A DNA stretch of 64,000 bases, taken from positions 1,254,876 to 1,318,875 of the forward strand of contig NZ_LMHS01000003.1 of NCBI RefSeq assembly GCF_001428485.1, in the 5' to 3' direction. Positions 7,191 to 19,638 of this stretch are shown in pieces. Position 1 is the stretch's first letter. Each line of letters opens with the position of its first letter. The notes beneath the pieces were generated by a model, which saw nothing but the letters and a program-made list of their open reading frames with translations, was not told the origin of the DNA and did not search any database. Position numbers and translations under genes: made by a program. Origin of the DNA: Microbacterium sp. Root180. GTDB taxonomy: Bacteria; Actinomycetota; Actinomycetes; Actinomycetales; Microbacteriaceae.

Positions 7191-8381
7191 GTGATCGTGG
7201 AGCAGCTGAGTCTCGTGGACTTCCGCAACTACGCGGTCGCCGACGTCACCCTCAGTCCCGGTCCGAACGTCTTCGTCGGCCGAAACGGCCAGGGGAAGAC
7301 GAACCTCGCCGAGGCGATCGGGTTCTTCGCGACCCTCGGCTCGCATCGGGTGTCCAACGATGCGCCGATGGTGCGCGATGGGGCGGATGCCGCCATCATC
7401 CGGGCACGGCTCGCCCACGGCGAACGTCACGTCCTGCTCGAAGCGCAGCTGAATCGCCAGGGTTCCAACAAAGCGCGCGTCAACGGCGCACCGGTCAAGC
7501 CCTCTGAGCTGCCGCGCTACGCCCAGGTCGTGCTGTTCGCTCCCGAAGACCTGCAGATCGTCCGCGGCGACCCGTCGGCCCGCCGCCGATTCGCGGATCA
7601 GCTTCTCGTCCAGCGCGCGCCGCGCCTGGCCGGCGTGCTCGCCGACTACGAGCGCGTGCTCAAGCAGCGCACGGCATTGCTCAAGTCCGCCAAGGCGCGG
7701 GGCATCCGCGGCGATGCCCTCACCACGCTCGATGTATGGGACGACAAGCTCGTCGCACTCGGCACTGAGGTGATCGAGGCGAGGCTCGCGCTCGCGGCCG
7801 ACCTCGCGACCCCGCTCTCGGCGGCGTATTCCGCGATCGCCGGCGCCGACCACCATCCCGAAGCGGAGTGGGTCCTGTCCGTGTCCGGCGCGGATCCCGA
7901 TCTCGAGACGCCCGCATCACCCGACGCGACACGAGTCCTCGATGGCGCGGCGCCGGCAGGAGCATCCGGCTCCCGCATCGCGGACCTGTTCCGTCAGGCG
8001 CTCGCCGAGCGGAGGACCGCCGAGCTCGATCGTGGTCTCACCCTGGTCGGCCCGCACCGCGACGACCTTCTGCTGCGGGTGCGCGGCCTCCCGGTGAAGG
8101 GGTACGCCTCCCACGGGGAATCGTGGTCGGTCGCCCTCGCGCTGCGCCTCGCATCCGCCGAACTCCTGCGTGCCGAGTCCCGGCTCGGCGACCCGGTGCT
8201 GATCCTCGATGACGTCTTCGCCGAGCTCGACACCGACCGCCGGGCGCGCCTCGCGCTCCTGGCCGGCGACTACGAACAGGTGGTGGTGACCGCGGCTGTG
8301 GAGGAGGATGTCCCCGCCGCCCTGCGGGCACGCGTCGTGCGCGTCGAGGCCGGCACGATCCTGGAGGCGACGGATGCCTGA
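7191..8381 (+). CDS. recF: DNA replication and repair protein RecF
   Basis: RecF is an SMC-like ATPase that loads RecA at gaps with RecO and RecR. The 396-residue protein starts at GTG (IVEQLSLVDFRNYAVADVTL), with Walker A GRNGQGKT at 30-37, a signature segment SHGESWSVALALRLASAELL and Walker B ILILDDVFAELD-type sequence (PVLILDDVFAELD) near the C-terminus. The start follows dnaN by 28 bp. The gene lacks a ribosome-binding site but has a -10-like box 6 nt upstream, consistent with an additional leaderless transcript. The 3' end overlaps dciA by 8 bp. Confidence 0.97.
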   Translation: MIVEQLSLVDFRNYAVADVTLSPGPNVFVGRNGQGKTNLAEAIGFFATLGSHRVSNDAPMVRDGADAAIIRARLAHGERHVLLEAQLNRQGSNKARVNGAPVKPSELPRYAQVVLFAPEDLQIVRGDPSARRRFADQLLVQRAPRLAGVLADYERVLKQRTALLKSAKARGIRGDALTTLDVWDDKLVALGTEVIEARLALAADLATPLSAAYSAIAGADHHPEAEWVLSVSGADPDLETPASPDATRVLDGAAPAGASGSRIADLFRQALAERRTAELDRGLTLVGPHRDDLLLRVRGLPVKGYASHGESWSVALALRLASAELLRAESRLGDPVLILDDVFAELDTDRRARLALLAGDYEQVVVTAAVEEDVPAALRARVVRVEAGTILEATDA

Positions 8382-8907
8382 GCGCGGCCCGCAGGCGGAG
8401 GGTGCGGCATCCGATCCGCCCCCCTCGCCGTCGGCACTTCCCGAGACCGTCGCGACCTATCTCCGACTGCGCGGACTGGAGCCGTCGGCGCGGTCGTTCC
8501 GCAAGCGGCGCAAGCGCACCGCGGACGACGAGAACGCGCCCTTCACCCCGGGTCGCGACCCCCGCGGCATGGGCGACGTGCTGGCTCAGCTCACGCGAGA
8601 GGCCGGGTGGGACAAGGAACTCGCGCGCGAGGACGTGGTGCGGGCATGGTCCGATGTCGCCGGCGAGGACACCGCAGGGCACACCCGGCCCGTGGCCTTC
8701 TCACAGGGCACGCTCACGGTCCAGGCCGACTCGACGGCGTGGGCGAAGCAGCTTCAGCTCATGCGTGCGCACATTCTCTCGGAGATCGTCCGGCGGTTCC
8801 CCGACGCGGGTGTCGACGCGATCCGTTTCATCGGCCCGGACGTTCCCTCTTGGAAATGGGGTCCCAGAACGATTCCAGGGCGTGGTCCGCGCGATACCTA
8901 CGGCTGA
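8374..8907 (+). CDS. dciA: DciA-like DUF721 protein
   Basis: The DUF721 (DciA) family provides the helicase-operating function in bacteria that lack DnaC/DnaI loaders. The 177-residue protein starts MPERGPQAEGAASDPPPSPS; the DUF721 core is about residues 60-165 (MGDVLAQLTREAGWDKELAR ... GTLTVQADSTAWAKQLQLMR). The ATG overlaps the recF stop, and the position between recF and gyrB is the conserved actinobacterial one. The N-terminal 35 residues are low-complexity and probably disordered. Confidence 0.93.
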   Translation: MPERGPQAEGAASDPPPSPSALPETVATYLRLRGLEPSARSFRKRRKRTADDENAPFTPGRDPRGMGDVLAQLTREAGWDKELAREDVVRAWSDVAGEDTAGHTRPVAFSQGTLTVQADSTAWAKQLQLMRAHILSEIVRRFPDAGVDAIRFIGPDVPSWKWGPRTIPGRGPRDTYG

Positions 8908-8984
8908 TCCACGTCAGATAACGTCCGGAACGATTTCCGTCCTCCACAGGGCCGTATAAGCCCGCGGAGCATGGGCATACTTGG

Positions 8985-11066
<2,082 letters not shown>

Positions 11067-11097
11067 TCGACGAAGCGAACCGAGATTACGGAAACAC

Positions 11098-13691
<2,594 letters not shown>

Positions 13692-13695
<4 letters not shown>

Positions 13696-14096
13696 GCACG
13701 GTAGCCGACAAGCTCGCCAAGAAGTCCAGCCACAAGACGTCCGCCAAGCAGGTTCGCCTGCGCCTCGTCTACGTCGACTTCTGGTCGGCCGTGAAGCTGT
13801 CGTTCCTCGCAGCCATCGCGCTCGCGGTGGTCACGGTGGTGTCGTTCGTCCTCGTCTTCCTGGTCGTCCAGACCACGGGCCTCATCGCCCGCGCGGACGA
13901 GTTCTTCGGCAACTTCACCGACGGCACCATTCTGCTGTCGCAGTTCGTGAGCCTGCCGCAGGTGCTCGCGTTCTCGGCGGTCGTCGCGATCCTCAACCTC
14001 GTGGTCGTGACGGTGCTGGGCGCGGTGCTGGCCGGAATCTACAACCTCGCCGTCAAGGTCACCGGCGGCCTGCTCGTCGGCTTCACCTCCAACTGA
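13692..14096 (+). CDS. DUF3566 membrane protein downstream of gyrA
   Basis: A 134-residue protein of the DUF3566 family, which sits directly behind gyrA across actinobacteria (for example Rv0007). The N-terminus is basic ([20 protein letters not shown]), followed by the family core [20 protein letters not shown], a membrane segment of about residues 35-60, a short outside loop ([16 protein letters not shown]) and a second hydrophobic region at 90-130. The function is unknown. The 4-bp overlap with gyrA indicates translational coupling, so its dosage is tied to gyrase. Confidence 0.92.
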
Positions 14097-14124
14097 CGCG
14101 GATGCCGGCCTCCGGCCGGTCCCG

Positions 14125-14838
14125 TCACACCAGGGTGGTGCCCAGCAGGGTGCCGATGAGCCAGGTCACGCCGAGCGCGAGCGCACCTCCGATGACGAGA
14201 CGTGCGATCGCGCGACCTCGCTTCGCGCCGCCGAGCCGTGCCGAGATGCTCCCGGTGATCGCCAGCGCGACCAGCACGGCCGCGAAGGTGACGGGCACGC
14301 GCCACTCCGGGGGTGGCAGCAGGATCGCGAGCAGCGGGAGCAGTGCGCCGGCCGTGAAGGCGATCGCCGACGAGATCGCGGCGTGCCACGGATTGACGAG
14401 GTCGTCCTGGTCGATGTGGAGCTCGACTTCGAGGTGGGCGGACAGCGCGTCGTGCGCCGTCAGCTCGGCGGCGACCCGGCGCGCGGTCTCGTCGGAGAGG
14501 CCACGGTCCCGATAGAGCTGGGTGAGCTCCGCGAGCTCCTCCGCCGGCATGTCGCGCAGTTCGCGGGTCTCCTTCGCGATGAGTGCTCGCTCGCTGTCGC
14601 GCTGACTGCTCACCGACACGTACTCCCCGAGCGCCATCGAGATCGCGCCGCCGACGAGCCCGGCGATACCGGCGAGGAAGAGCGCGGGCGTGTCGGTCGT
14701 CGCTCCAGCGATCCCGACGACGAGCGCGGCGACCGAGACGATGCCGTCGTTCGCACCGAGAACCCCGGCGCGCAGCCAGTTCAGCCGCTGACCCAGCCCG
14801 GTTCCGTGCGGTTCGCCCGGATGCGCAGTTCCCGCCAT
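14125..14838 (-). CDS. VIT1/CCC1 family Fe2+/Mn2+ transporter
   Basis: The VIT1/CCC1 family moves iron or manganese across membranes. The 237-residue protein has the family hallmark WLRAGVLGANDGIVSVAALV at the N-terminus, then GGAISMALGEYVSVSSQRDS, a central hydrophilic region rich in acidic residues (the metal-binding helical domain, about 80-150), and three C-terminal membrane segments. I chose the ATG at 14838 over a TTG four codons upstream; neither has a strong ribosome-binding site. It is convergent with the gyrA operon, 28 bp apart. The exact metal is not readable from sequence. Confidence 0.88.
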   Translation of the reverse strand: MAGTAHPGEPHGTGLGQRLNWLRAGVLGANDGIVSVAALVVGIAGATTDTPALFLAGIAGLVGGAISMALGEYVSVSSQRDSERALIAKETRELRDMPAEELAELTQLYRDRGLSDETARRVAAELTAHDALSAHLEVELHIDQDDLVNPWHAAISSAIAFTAGALLPLLAILLPPPEWRVPVTFAAVLVALAITGSISARLGGAKRGRAIARLVIGGALALGVTWLIGTLLGTTLV

Positions 14839-14990
14839 GCGGCCAGTCAACCGCGCGGGAAGCGCTCCCGCCGGGAGGCGCGTCGGCGCACGAGAGGGCC
14901 GACGGATGCCGCGTCCTCTCGGATTCGTGAAAACGGCGGGCGTCCGGTAAAGTCTTGCAGGTTGATCGCCGCGAAAGCGCCGGTCCAGAC

Positions 14991-15064
14991 GGGGCTATAG
15001 CTCAGGCGGTTAGAGCGCTTCACTGATAATGAAGAGGTCCCAGGTTCAAGTCCTGGTAGCCCCA
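14991..15064 (+). tRNA. tRNA-Ile (anticodon GAT)
   Basis: A 74-nt cloverleaf with acceptor arms GGGGCTA and TAGCCCC, anticodon loop CTGATAA and T arm CCAGGTTCAAGTCCTGG. The discriminator base is A and the CCA end is not encoded. It is followed 14 bp later by tRNA-Ala, the same Ile-Ala pairing often found near actinobacterial origins. Confidence 0.98.
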
Positions 15065-15078
15065 CCGTCATCTCAAGA

Positions 15079-15151
15079 GGGGCCTTAGCTCAGTTGGTAG
15101 AGCGCCTGCTTTGCAAGCAGGATGTCAGGAGTTCGAATCTCCTAGGCTCCA
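15079..15151 (+). tRNA. tRNA-Ala (anticodon TGC)
   Basis: A 73-nt cloverleaf with acceptor arms GGGGCCT and AGGCTCC (allowing G-U pairs), anticodon loop TTTGCAA and T arm AGGAGTTCGAATCTCCT. No CCA is encoded. A strong hairpin follows directly, and the 3' end of the gene is repeated 105 bp downstream. Confidence 0.98.
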
Positions 15152-15152
15152 C

Positions 15153-15193
15153 AACCGCGAAGCGCCGTCCCGAAGGGGCGGCGCTTCGCGGTT
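15153..15193 (+). terminator. Hairpin terminator after tRNA-Ala
   Basis: AACCGCGAAGCGCCG (15153-15167) pairs perfectly with CGGCGCTTCGCGGTT (15179-15193) around a short loop. It probably ends the tRNA-Ile/tRNA-Ala transcript, although no T-run follows. Confidence 0.7.
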
Positions 15194-15257
15194 ATCCGGC
15201 GCTGCGATTCGAGGAGGAGCCGAGCGAAGCGAGGCGACGGAGTCTCCTAGGCTCCAC

Positions 15258-15302
15258 AACGCGGAAGAGGACCGGCCCGAAGGGTCGGTCCTCTTCCACG
15301 TT
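15258..15302 (+). terminator. Second hairpin in the duplicated tRNA-Ala flank
   Basis: GGAAGAGGACCG (15263-15274) pairs with CGGTCCTCTTCC (15286-15297), with outer AACG/CGTT pairing. It has the same architecture as the terminator 105 bp upstream but an unrelated stem. Confidence 0.6.
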
Positions 15303-15350
15303 ATTCGGGCGCTGCGATTCGAGGAGAATCCGGAGCGAAGCGAGGCTCCC

Positions 15351-15645
15351 GGCCCGTCGTCGCCGGTTCTCCGGAGATCGGCCGATCTGAGGGCGATCCG
15401 ACCCGTTTCCGTCCTCAATACTGCCGATCTCCGGAGATAGGCAGCCCACGTCGTCGCCTCGATGCAAGCGTTTGTATATTTCGTCCCCCAAGTGGGGGAC
15501 AGTGTGTAGACCCCACACAAAGGACCGCGTTTGCCGGGTCGATTTCCTCTGGCAGCGGCGACAGGAATCAGGCCTCGGAGGTACGTGCGGCGATAGACCT
15601 TCCTCATCAACGCAAACGTCGTTGATCGAACTGGGGAGGGACATC
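15351..15645 (+). promoter_or_regulatory. Upstream region of the first Pr6Pr gene
   Basis: This gene-free stretch holds two perfect TCTCCGGAGA palindromes (15368-15377 and 15428-15437), an A/T-rich -10-like TATATT (15475-15480) and, overlapping the predicted start site, the dyad GTCCCCCAAGTGGGGGAC (15483-15500). A further small hairpin (ATCAACG/CGTTGAT, near 15606-15626) lies just before the ribosome-binding site GGGGAGGG. Confidence 0.6.
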
Positions 15646-16380
15646 ATGCACTGGTCATGGATGCGACTCGCAGCTGCCGGCATGGGGGTGTCGGCGGTTG
15701 CGGCGGGCTACATCGTGAATGTGGACCGCGCAACACGGCAGGGGCAGAGCCTGGCGCTCGTGCTCGCGAACTACTTCAGCATGTTCACGATCGTGTCGAC
15801 GCTGCTCAGCGCCGGCGCGCTCGTGGCCGCAGCCACCTGGGCGCGGATGCACCCCGAGCGGACGCGGGAGCCGCTCGGAATCGCCGTGGCGCTCGCCGCT
15901 ACGACGGGACCGGTCCTGCTGCTGGGGGTCGTCTACAACGTGCTCCTGCGCGGCGTGCCCTCCGAGGTCGCGGCCGCGGACTCGGCGGGGATCGCGATGC
16001 TCGACACGTACGCGGTCGAGGTGCTGCACGTCATCATCCCGCTGTACCTCCTGGCGGACCTGCTCTTCGCCGGGCGGCGGCGGGGGCTGCCGTGGTGGAG
16101 CCTGCCGGTGCTGACCGTGTATCCGCTGTCGTGGCTGCTCTACACGATGGTGCGCGGGGAGCTGGTCGTCGACCCGTCGGGTGCCGCGGCATGGTGGTAC
16201 CCGTATCCGTTCCTGGACCCGCACGGCGCCGGAGGCTGGGGCTCGGTGCTGATCTACATGGCGGGCATCTTCGCCGCGTTCGTCGCGATCGGGGCCGGGA
16301 TCATCGCGATCGGACGCTTTCGGGAGCGTCGCGCGATGCGTCACGAGACGGTCGTCGAAGCAGGGGTGCTTCACGGCTGA
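15646..16380 (+). CDS. Pr6Pr family six-helix membrane protein (first paralogue)
   Basis: A 244-residue polytopic membrane protein of the Pr6Pr group (six predicted membrane helices, function unknown). Recognisable family features are NYFSMFTIVSTLLSA, LHVIIPLYLLADLLFAGRR, YPLSWLLYTMVRGELVVDPS and WWYPYPFLDP followed by GGWGSV. The ATG has a strong ribosome-binding site (GGGGAGGG, 15633-15640); the frame is open further upstream but nothing there is conserved. The gene stands alone with an elaborate upstream region, suggesting its own regulation. A paralogue is encoded at 55613-56383. Confidence 0.85.
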   Translation: MHWSWMRLAAAGMGVSAVAAGYIVNVDRATRQGQSLALVLANYFSMFTIVSTLLSAGALVAAATWARMHPERTREPLGIAVALAATTGPVLLLGVVYNVLLRGVPSEVAAADSAGIAMLDTYAVEVLHVIIPLYLLADLLFAGRRRGLPWWSLPVLTVYPLSWLLYTMVRGELVVDPSGAAAWWYPYPFLDPHGAGGWGSVLIYMAGIFAAFVAIGAGIIAIGRFRERRAMRHETVVEAGVLHG

Positions 16381-16392
16381 GCTCCTGACGTG

Positions 16393-16426
16393 CGACGGCC
16401 CGTCCCTTCATCGGGGCGGGCCGTCG
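16393..16426. terminator. Hairpin after the first Pr6Pr gene
   Basis: CGACGGCCCG (16393-16402) and CGGGCCGTCG (16417-16426) form a perfect 10-bp stem 12 bp after the stop codon. Confidence 0.65.
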
Positions 16427-16474
16427 TGCTGTGTGTCGGTCGGCGCAGGCGTCCGTCCCCCGACCTCACGCGGT

Positions 16475-16480
16475 TAGGGT
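16475..16480 (+). promoter_or_regulatory. -10 box for leaderless Nudix gene
   Basis: TAGGGT ends 5 nt before the ATG at 16486, leaving no room for a leader or ribosome-binding site. Confidence 0.55.
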
Positions 16481-16485
16481 GAAGC

Positions 16486-16911
16486 ATGGATCTGCGCGTC
16501 GCGGCCTACGCCGTCGTCATCGACGCCGATGATCGTCTGCTGCTCGCGCACTGGAACGAGGGCCGTCGCGCGGCATGGACGATGCCCGGCGGCGGACTCG
16601 AGCCCGGTGAAGACCCCGAGCGGGCCGCTGTTCGCGAAGTGCGGGAGGAGACAGGCTACAAAGTCGCGATCGATGAGCTGCTCGGCATCCATTCCCGCGT
16701 CATCCCGCCGGGTCGCCGCCTGACACCGGGGGTCGAGGAGCCGCTCCACACCTTGCGCATCGTCTACCGCGCCCACATCGTCAGCGGAAGACTGCGCAAC
16801 GAGAAGGACGGATCGACCGATCGTGCCGAATGGTTCCCGCTCGCGGAGGTCGGTTCTCTCCAGCGCGTGAAGCTCGTCGACATCGCACTGGAGATGGCGA
16901 CGAAGACGTAG
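16486..16911 (+). CDS. Nudix hydrolase
   Basis: Nudix enzymes hydrolyse nucleoside diphosphates linked to another group. The 141-residue protein contains the Nudix box in GGGLEPGEDPERAAVREVRE followed by ETGY (about residues 36-59), matching GX5EX7REUXEEXGU. The substrate cannot be read from sequence; the length fits general nucleotide-pool or ADP-ribose type members. The ATG is preceded by a -10-like box at leaderless distance. It converges with the YbaK gene 11 bp downstream. Confidence 0.9.
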   Translation: MDLRVAAYAVVIDADDRLLLAHWNEGRRAAWTMPGGGLEPGEDPERAAVREVREETGYKVAIDELLGIHSRVIPPGRRLTPGVEEPLHTLRIVYRAHIVSGRLRNEKDGSTDRAEWFPLAEVGSLQRVKLVDIALEMATKT

Positions 16912-16922
16912 GGCGGATGCCG

Positions 16923-17405
16923 CTATCCGGCCGGCTGCGAGATGTCGGCCACCGTCGCGCCGTACGCGGCGATGAGGTCGTCCGCCTCGACGAACAGGCT
17001 GTACCCGTGTGCGCCGGCCCCCATCGCGATGCGCTGACCGACGATCTGCTCGTCTGCGTAGATCGGCCAGTCGTGGCTGCTGCCGATCGGGACGATGGTG
17101 CCCCGCTCGTACCCCGTCGCCTCGAGCGCGCGCTGCGGATCGGGCAGCTGCAGCTTGTTCACCCCGACGACGGCGCGCAGCTTCGGCCACGAGATCGCGC
17201 GATCGCCCGGAATGAGGGCGAACAGGAAGGTGTCGTCACTGCGCTTGACGACGAGCGTCTTCACGATGCCGGCCGGCGCGATGCCGAGGAGCTCGGCGGC
17301 TTCGACCAGGCTGTTCGCGACGGGTCGCTCACGGATCTCGATCGCCAGGGATCGAGCGGATGCCGCGTCCCTGACTCGATCGAGTCCGGTGACGGCCTCT
17401 GCCAC
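16923..17405 (-). CDS. YbaK/EbsC family aminoacyl-tRNA deacylase
   Basis: YbaK-type proteins hydrolyse mischarged tRNA (for example Cys-tRNA(Pro)). The 160-residue product matches the single-domain family length: VKTLVVKRSDDTFLFALIPG carries the conserved catalytic lysine region, and VNKLQLPDPQRALEATGYERG plus GAGAHGYSLFVEADDLIAAY the substrate-pocket elements. The longer frame upstream overlaps the next gene, so I place the start at GTG 17405, 2 nt after that gene's stop. Substrate specificity (Cys, Ala or Pro mischarging) is not certain. Confidence 0.86.
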   Translation of the reverse strand: MAEAVTGLDRVRDAASARSLAIEIRERPVANSLVEAAELLGIAPAGIVKTLVVKRSDDTFLFALIPGDRAISWPKLRAVVGVNKLQLPDPQRALEATGYERGTIVPIGSSHDWPIYADEQIVGQRIAMGAGAHGYSLFVEADDLIAAYGATVADISQPAG

Positions 17406-17407
17406 GG

Positions 17408-17923
17408 TCAGGCGTCCGGCGCGCGCAGCGGGTCGTCGGCCACCCAGAGCTCGTCGTCGGCGCGAAGTGTCTGCCACGCGGCGTAGAGCACGCCGATCGC
17501 GGCGGCGACGCCGAGGATGATCGCGATGACGCCACCGGCGCCGATACCCGACTTCACGGGCGCGGGCGGTGCCTTGCGCCAGCTGGCAGGCAGATCGATG
17601 CCGCGACCCGACGCGAGACGTGCCCGGGTGTCGTTGGCAGCATCCCACACCGAGAGAGCGGAACCCATGACGGCGCCCGCCGCGGGGATGACGGTGTCGT
17701 TGACGACGCGCTTGCCCTTGTCGACGTATGGGGCCGCGTAGGCCTCGTAGCCCGCCGCGACGCGGGGGCGGACCTCTTCACGGTGCAGGTGGCCCAACTG
17801 GCGCCCTGCCTCACGCGCGACGCTCGCGGCCTCGCCCACGAGGACCTGCTGCGTCTCCCACAGGCTGTTCGCCTGGGTCTGGAGCTTGCGGAGTTCCTTC
17901 TTGCGCTTGCGGCTGAGGCTCAC
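17408..17923 (-). CDS. Conserved actinobacterial membrane-anchored protein, unknown function
   Basis: A 171-residue protein that I do not recognise. The start is a GTG with an excellent ribosome-binding site (AGGAGG, 7 nt upstream). The N-terminus is strongly basic (SLSRKRKKELRKLQTQANSL) and helical, followed by an amphipathic middle part (REAGRQLGHLHREEVRPRVA), and one clear C-terminal membrane segment, IGAGGVIAIILGVAAAIGVL (about 128-150), then an acidic tail DDELWVADDPLRAPDA. It is in an operon with the YbaK gene (2-nt gap). The layout suggests a cytoplasmic protein anchored by its C-terminal helix. Confidence 0.75.
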   Translation of the reverse strand: MSLSRKRKKELRKLQTQANSLWETQQVLVGEAASVAREAGRQLGHLHREEVRPRVAAGYEAYAAPYVDKGKRVVNDTVIPAAGAVMGSALSVWDAANDTRARLASGRGIDLPASWRKAPPAPVKSGIGAGGVIAIILGVAAAIGVLYAAWQTLRADDELWVADDPLRAPDA

Positions 17924-18022
17924 GATGTGCCCTCCTGATCGAACCGGGATCTGGTTCGACCCATCTTGCCAGACCTGCGCGAAGGCGGGAGGGCTTGCAC
18001 AGAACTCTGGAAGAATGTAGCA

Positions 18023-18595
18023 ATGCCCATTCCCACCGCTGTCGCCACTTTCCACACCAACTACGGCGACATCGTCGTCAACCTCTTCGGGGACCACGCT
18101 CCCCGCACGGTCCAGAACTTCACCGGTCTCGCCGACGGAACCGGGTCGTGGACCCACCCCGCCACCGGCAAGCCGGGCGAGGGACCGCTGTACACGGACA
18201 TCGTCTTCCACCGCATCATCTCGGGATTCATGATCCAGGGCGGCGACCCGCTCGGTCAGGGTGTGGGCGGTCCGGGCTACACCTTCAACGACGAGATCAG
18301 CCCCGAGCTCACCTTCACCGAGCCCTACAAGCTCGCGATGGCCAACGCCGGTCTCCGCCGCAACGCGATCACCGGTCAGGCCGAGGGCACCAACGGCTCG
18401 CAGTTCTTCATCACGGTTCCCGGCCAGGGCGGCCGCGGACCGGAGTGGCTGCAGGGCAAGCACACGATCTTCGGCGAGGTCGCCGACGACGCCTCCAAGG
18501 CCGTCGTCGACACGATCAGCGAGGTTCCGACCGCAGCAGGCGACCGTCCGCTCGAGCCGGTCGTGCTGCAGTCGATCGACATCGTCGCAGCCTAG
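18023..18595 (+). CDS. ppiA: Cyclophilin-type peptidyl-prolyl cis-trans isomerase
   Basis: Cyclophilins catalyse proline isomerisation during folding. The 190-residue cytoplasmic protein (no signal peptide) shows the cyclophilin fold signatures TNYGDIVVNLFGDHAPRTVQ, FHRIISGFMIQGGDP with the catalytic arginine, LAMANAG and GSQFFIT. The ATG at 18023 follows a GGAAG ribosome-binding stretch. It corresponds to the actinobacterial ppiA gene that commonly sits near the origin, beside rhomboid and crgA. The rhomboid gene starts 14 bp downstream. Confidence 0.95.
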   Translation: MPIPTAVATFHTNYGDIVVNLFGDHAPRTVQNFTGLADGTGSWTHPATGKPGEGPLYTDIVFHRIISGFMIQGGDPLGQGVGGPGYTFNDEISPELTFTEPYKLAMANAGLRRNAITGQAEGTNGSQFFITVPGQGGRGPEWLQGKHTIFGEVADDASKAVVDTISEVPTAAGDRPLEPVVLQSIDIVAA

Positions 18596-18609
18596 GGGCT
18601 CCGCCCGCC

Positions 18610-19500
18610 GTGACCGCCGACGACCTCGCGCGCAATCGCGACAACTTCTGCTACCGGCATCCGGACCGGCAGAGCTTCGTGCTCTGTCAGCGATGCCTGC
18701 GCACGATCTGTCCCGAGTGTCAGACACCTGCCGCCGTCGGCGTGATCTGCCCCGAGTGCCTGCGCGACCAGCAGAAGGCGGCGTCGCCCGCTCAGCTCAA
18801 GGCCGAGCGTCGGTGGTCACGGCCCCGGGCGATGTCGGCCGCCGATTCTCGGCCGATCGTCACGTACGCGATCATCGGGATCACGGTCTTCGTGTACCTG
18901 CTCACCCTCATCCCCGGTGTCGGGCCCGCGATCCAGGACTCACTCAAGTTCTTCGCGCCGTGGCTGTACCCCGGACTGACGGGTCACTTCGAGCCGTGGC
19001 GGCTGTTCACCGCGGCGCTCGTCCACGGGGGCTTCGTGCACGTCGCCCTCAACATGCTCGCGCTGTGGATGATCGGGCGCAGTCTCGAGCCCCTGCTCGG
19101 GCGGTGGCGCTTCCTCACCCTCTATGTGCTGAGCGCACTGGGTGGGTCGGTCGCGGTCGCGCTGCTCTCGTTCCTGACGCCGGTGGTCGGAGCATCCGGA
19201 GCGATCTTCGGGCTCTTCGGCGCGCTGCTCGTGATCGGACGCCACATCGGCGCGAACATCAGCGGCATCGCCATCGTGCTCGGCATCAACCTCGTGATCG
19301 GGTTCATCCCCGGCTTCAACGTGTCGTGGCAGGCGCACGTCGGCGGACTGGTCGTCGGTCTGGTGGTGGGCTTCATCTTCACGCGCACGCGCTCGGCGCG
19401 TCAGCGCGGCCTGCAGATCGCCCTGCTCGTCGCGGTGGCGGCGGTGCTCATCGGCTTGCTCTTCGTGCCGGCGCTGGTGCCCGCACTCGTCCTTCCCTGA
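18610..19500 (+). CDS. Rhomboid intramembrane serine protease with N-terminal zinc-finger domain
   Basis: Rhomboids cleave membrane proteins inside the bilayer. The 296-residue protein has six or more membrane segments, the nucleophile Ser196 in GASGAIFG and the partner His243 in QAHVGGL, with the loop-1 WR pair in EPWRLFTAALVHGG. Before the membrane domain lies a Cys/His-rich region with C14, H17, C26, C29, C34, C37, C47 and C50, able to bind two zinc ions; such B-box-like extensions are typical of actinobacterial rhomboids. GTG start at 18610, 14 bp after ppiA, so probably one operon. Substrates are unknown. Confidence 0.92.
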   Translation: MTADDLARNRDNFCYRHPDRQSFVLCQRCLRTICPECQTPAAVGVICPECLRDQQKAASPAQLKAERRWSRPRAMSAADSRPIVTYAIIGITVFVYLLTLIPGVGPAIQDSLKFFAPWLYPGLTGHFEPWRLFTAALVHGGFVHVALNMLALWMIGRSLEPLLGRWRFLTLYVLSALGGSVAVALLSFLTPVVGASGAIFGLFGALLVIGRHIGANISGIAIVLGINLVIGFIPGFNVSWQAHVGGLVVGLVVGFIFTRTRSARQRGLQIALLVAVAAVLIGLLFVPALVPALVLP

Positions 19501-19590
19501 AGTTATCCACAGGTTCATCCACACCTGGGGATGAATCACACGCGTGTAATTCACACCTGTTAACAGCCCTGTTAACAACTCCGAGAACGC
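19501..19590. promoter_or_regulatory. DnaA-box cluster outside oriC
   Basis: Directly after the rhomboid stop come TTATCCACA (19503-19511, perfect DnaA box) and TCATCCACA (19515-19523, one mismatch), followed by GTTAAC twice in an inverted arrangement (TGTTAACAGCCCTGTTAACA). The arrangement resembles the end of oriC, where TTATCCACA and GTTAAC also occur close together (5836-5861). No promoter is obvious. Confidence 0.55.
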
Positions 19591-19617
19591 GAAAGCCCCG
19601 GTTAGACCGGGGCTTTC
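19591..19617. terminator. Bidirectional terminator between rhomboid and crgA
   Basis: GAAAGCCCCGGT (19591-19602) and ACCGGGGCTTTC (19606-19617) form a perfect 12-bp stem with a 3-nt loop, between two converging genes. Confidence 0.9.
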
Positions 19618-19638
19618 GGGAAGAGTCGGATGCTGCGA

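Larger units (their letters stand above)
15138..15350 (+). repeat. Diverged tandem duplication of tRNA-Ala 3' end and flank
   Basis: TCTCCTAGGCTCCACAAC, the last 14 nt of tRNA-Ala plus 4 nt, recurs at 15243-15260. After each copy comes a hairpin (15153-15193 and 15258-15302), then GGCGCTGCGATTCGAGGAG (15198 and 15308), then GAGCGAAGCGAGG (15222 and 15333). The two hairpins differ in stem sequence. Offsets are 105-111 bp. Confidence 0.85.

Noticed and set aside
15352..15645. Possible prophage or integrated element next to tRNA-Ala
   Set aside because: Only a 105-bp duplication is present. No integrase, excisionase or foreign gene lies between the tRNA-Ala 3' end copies.
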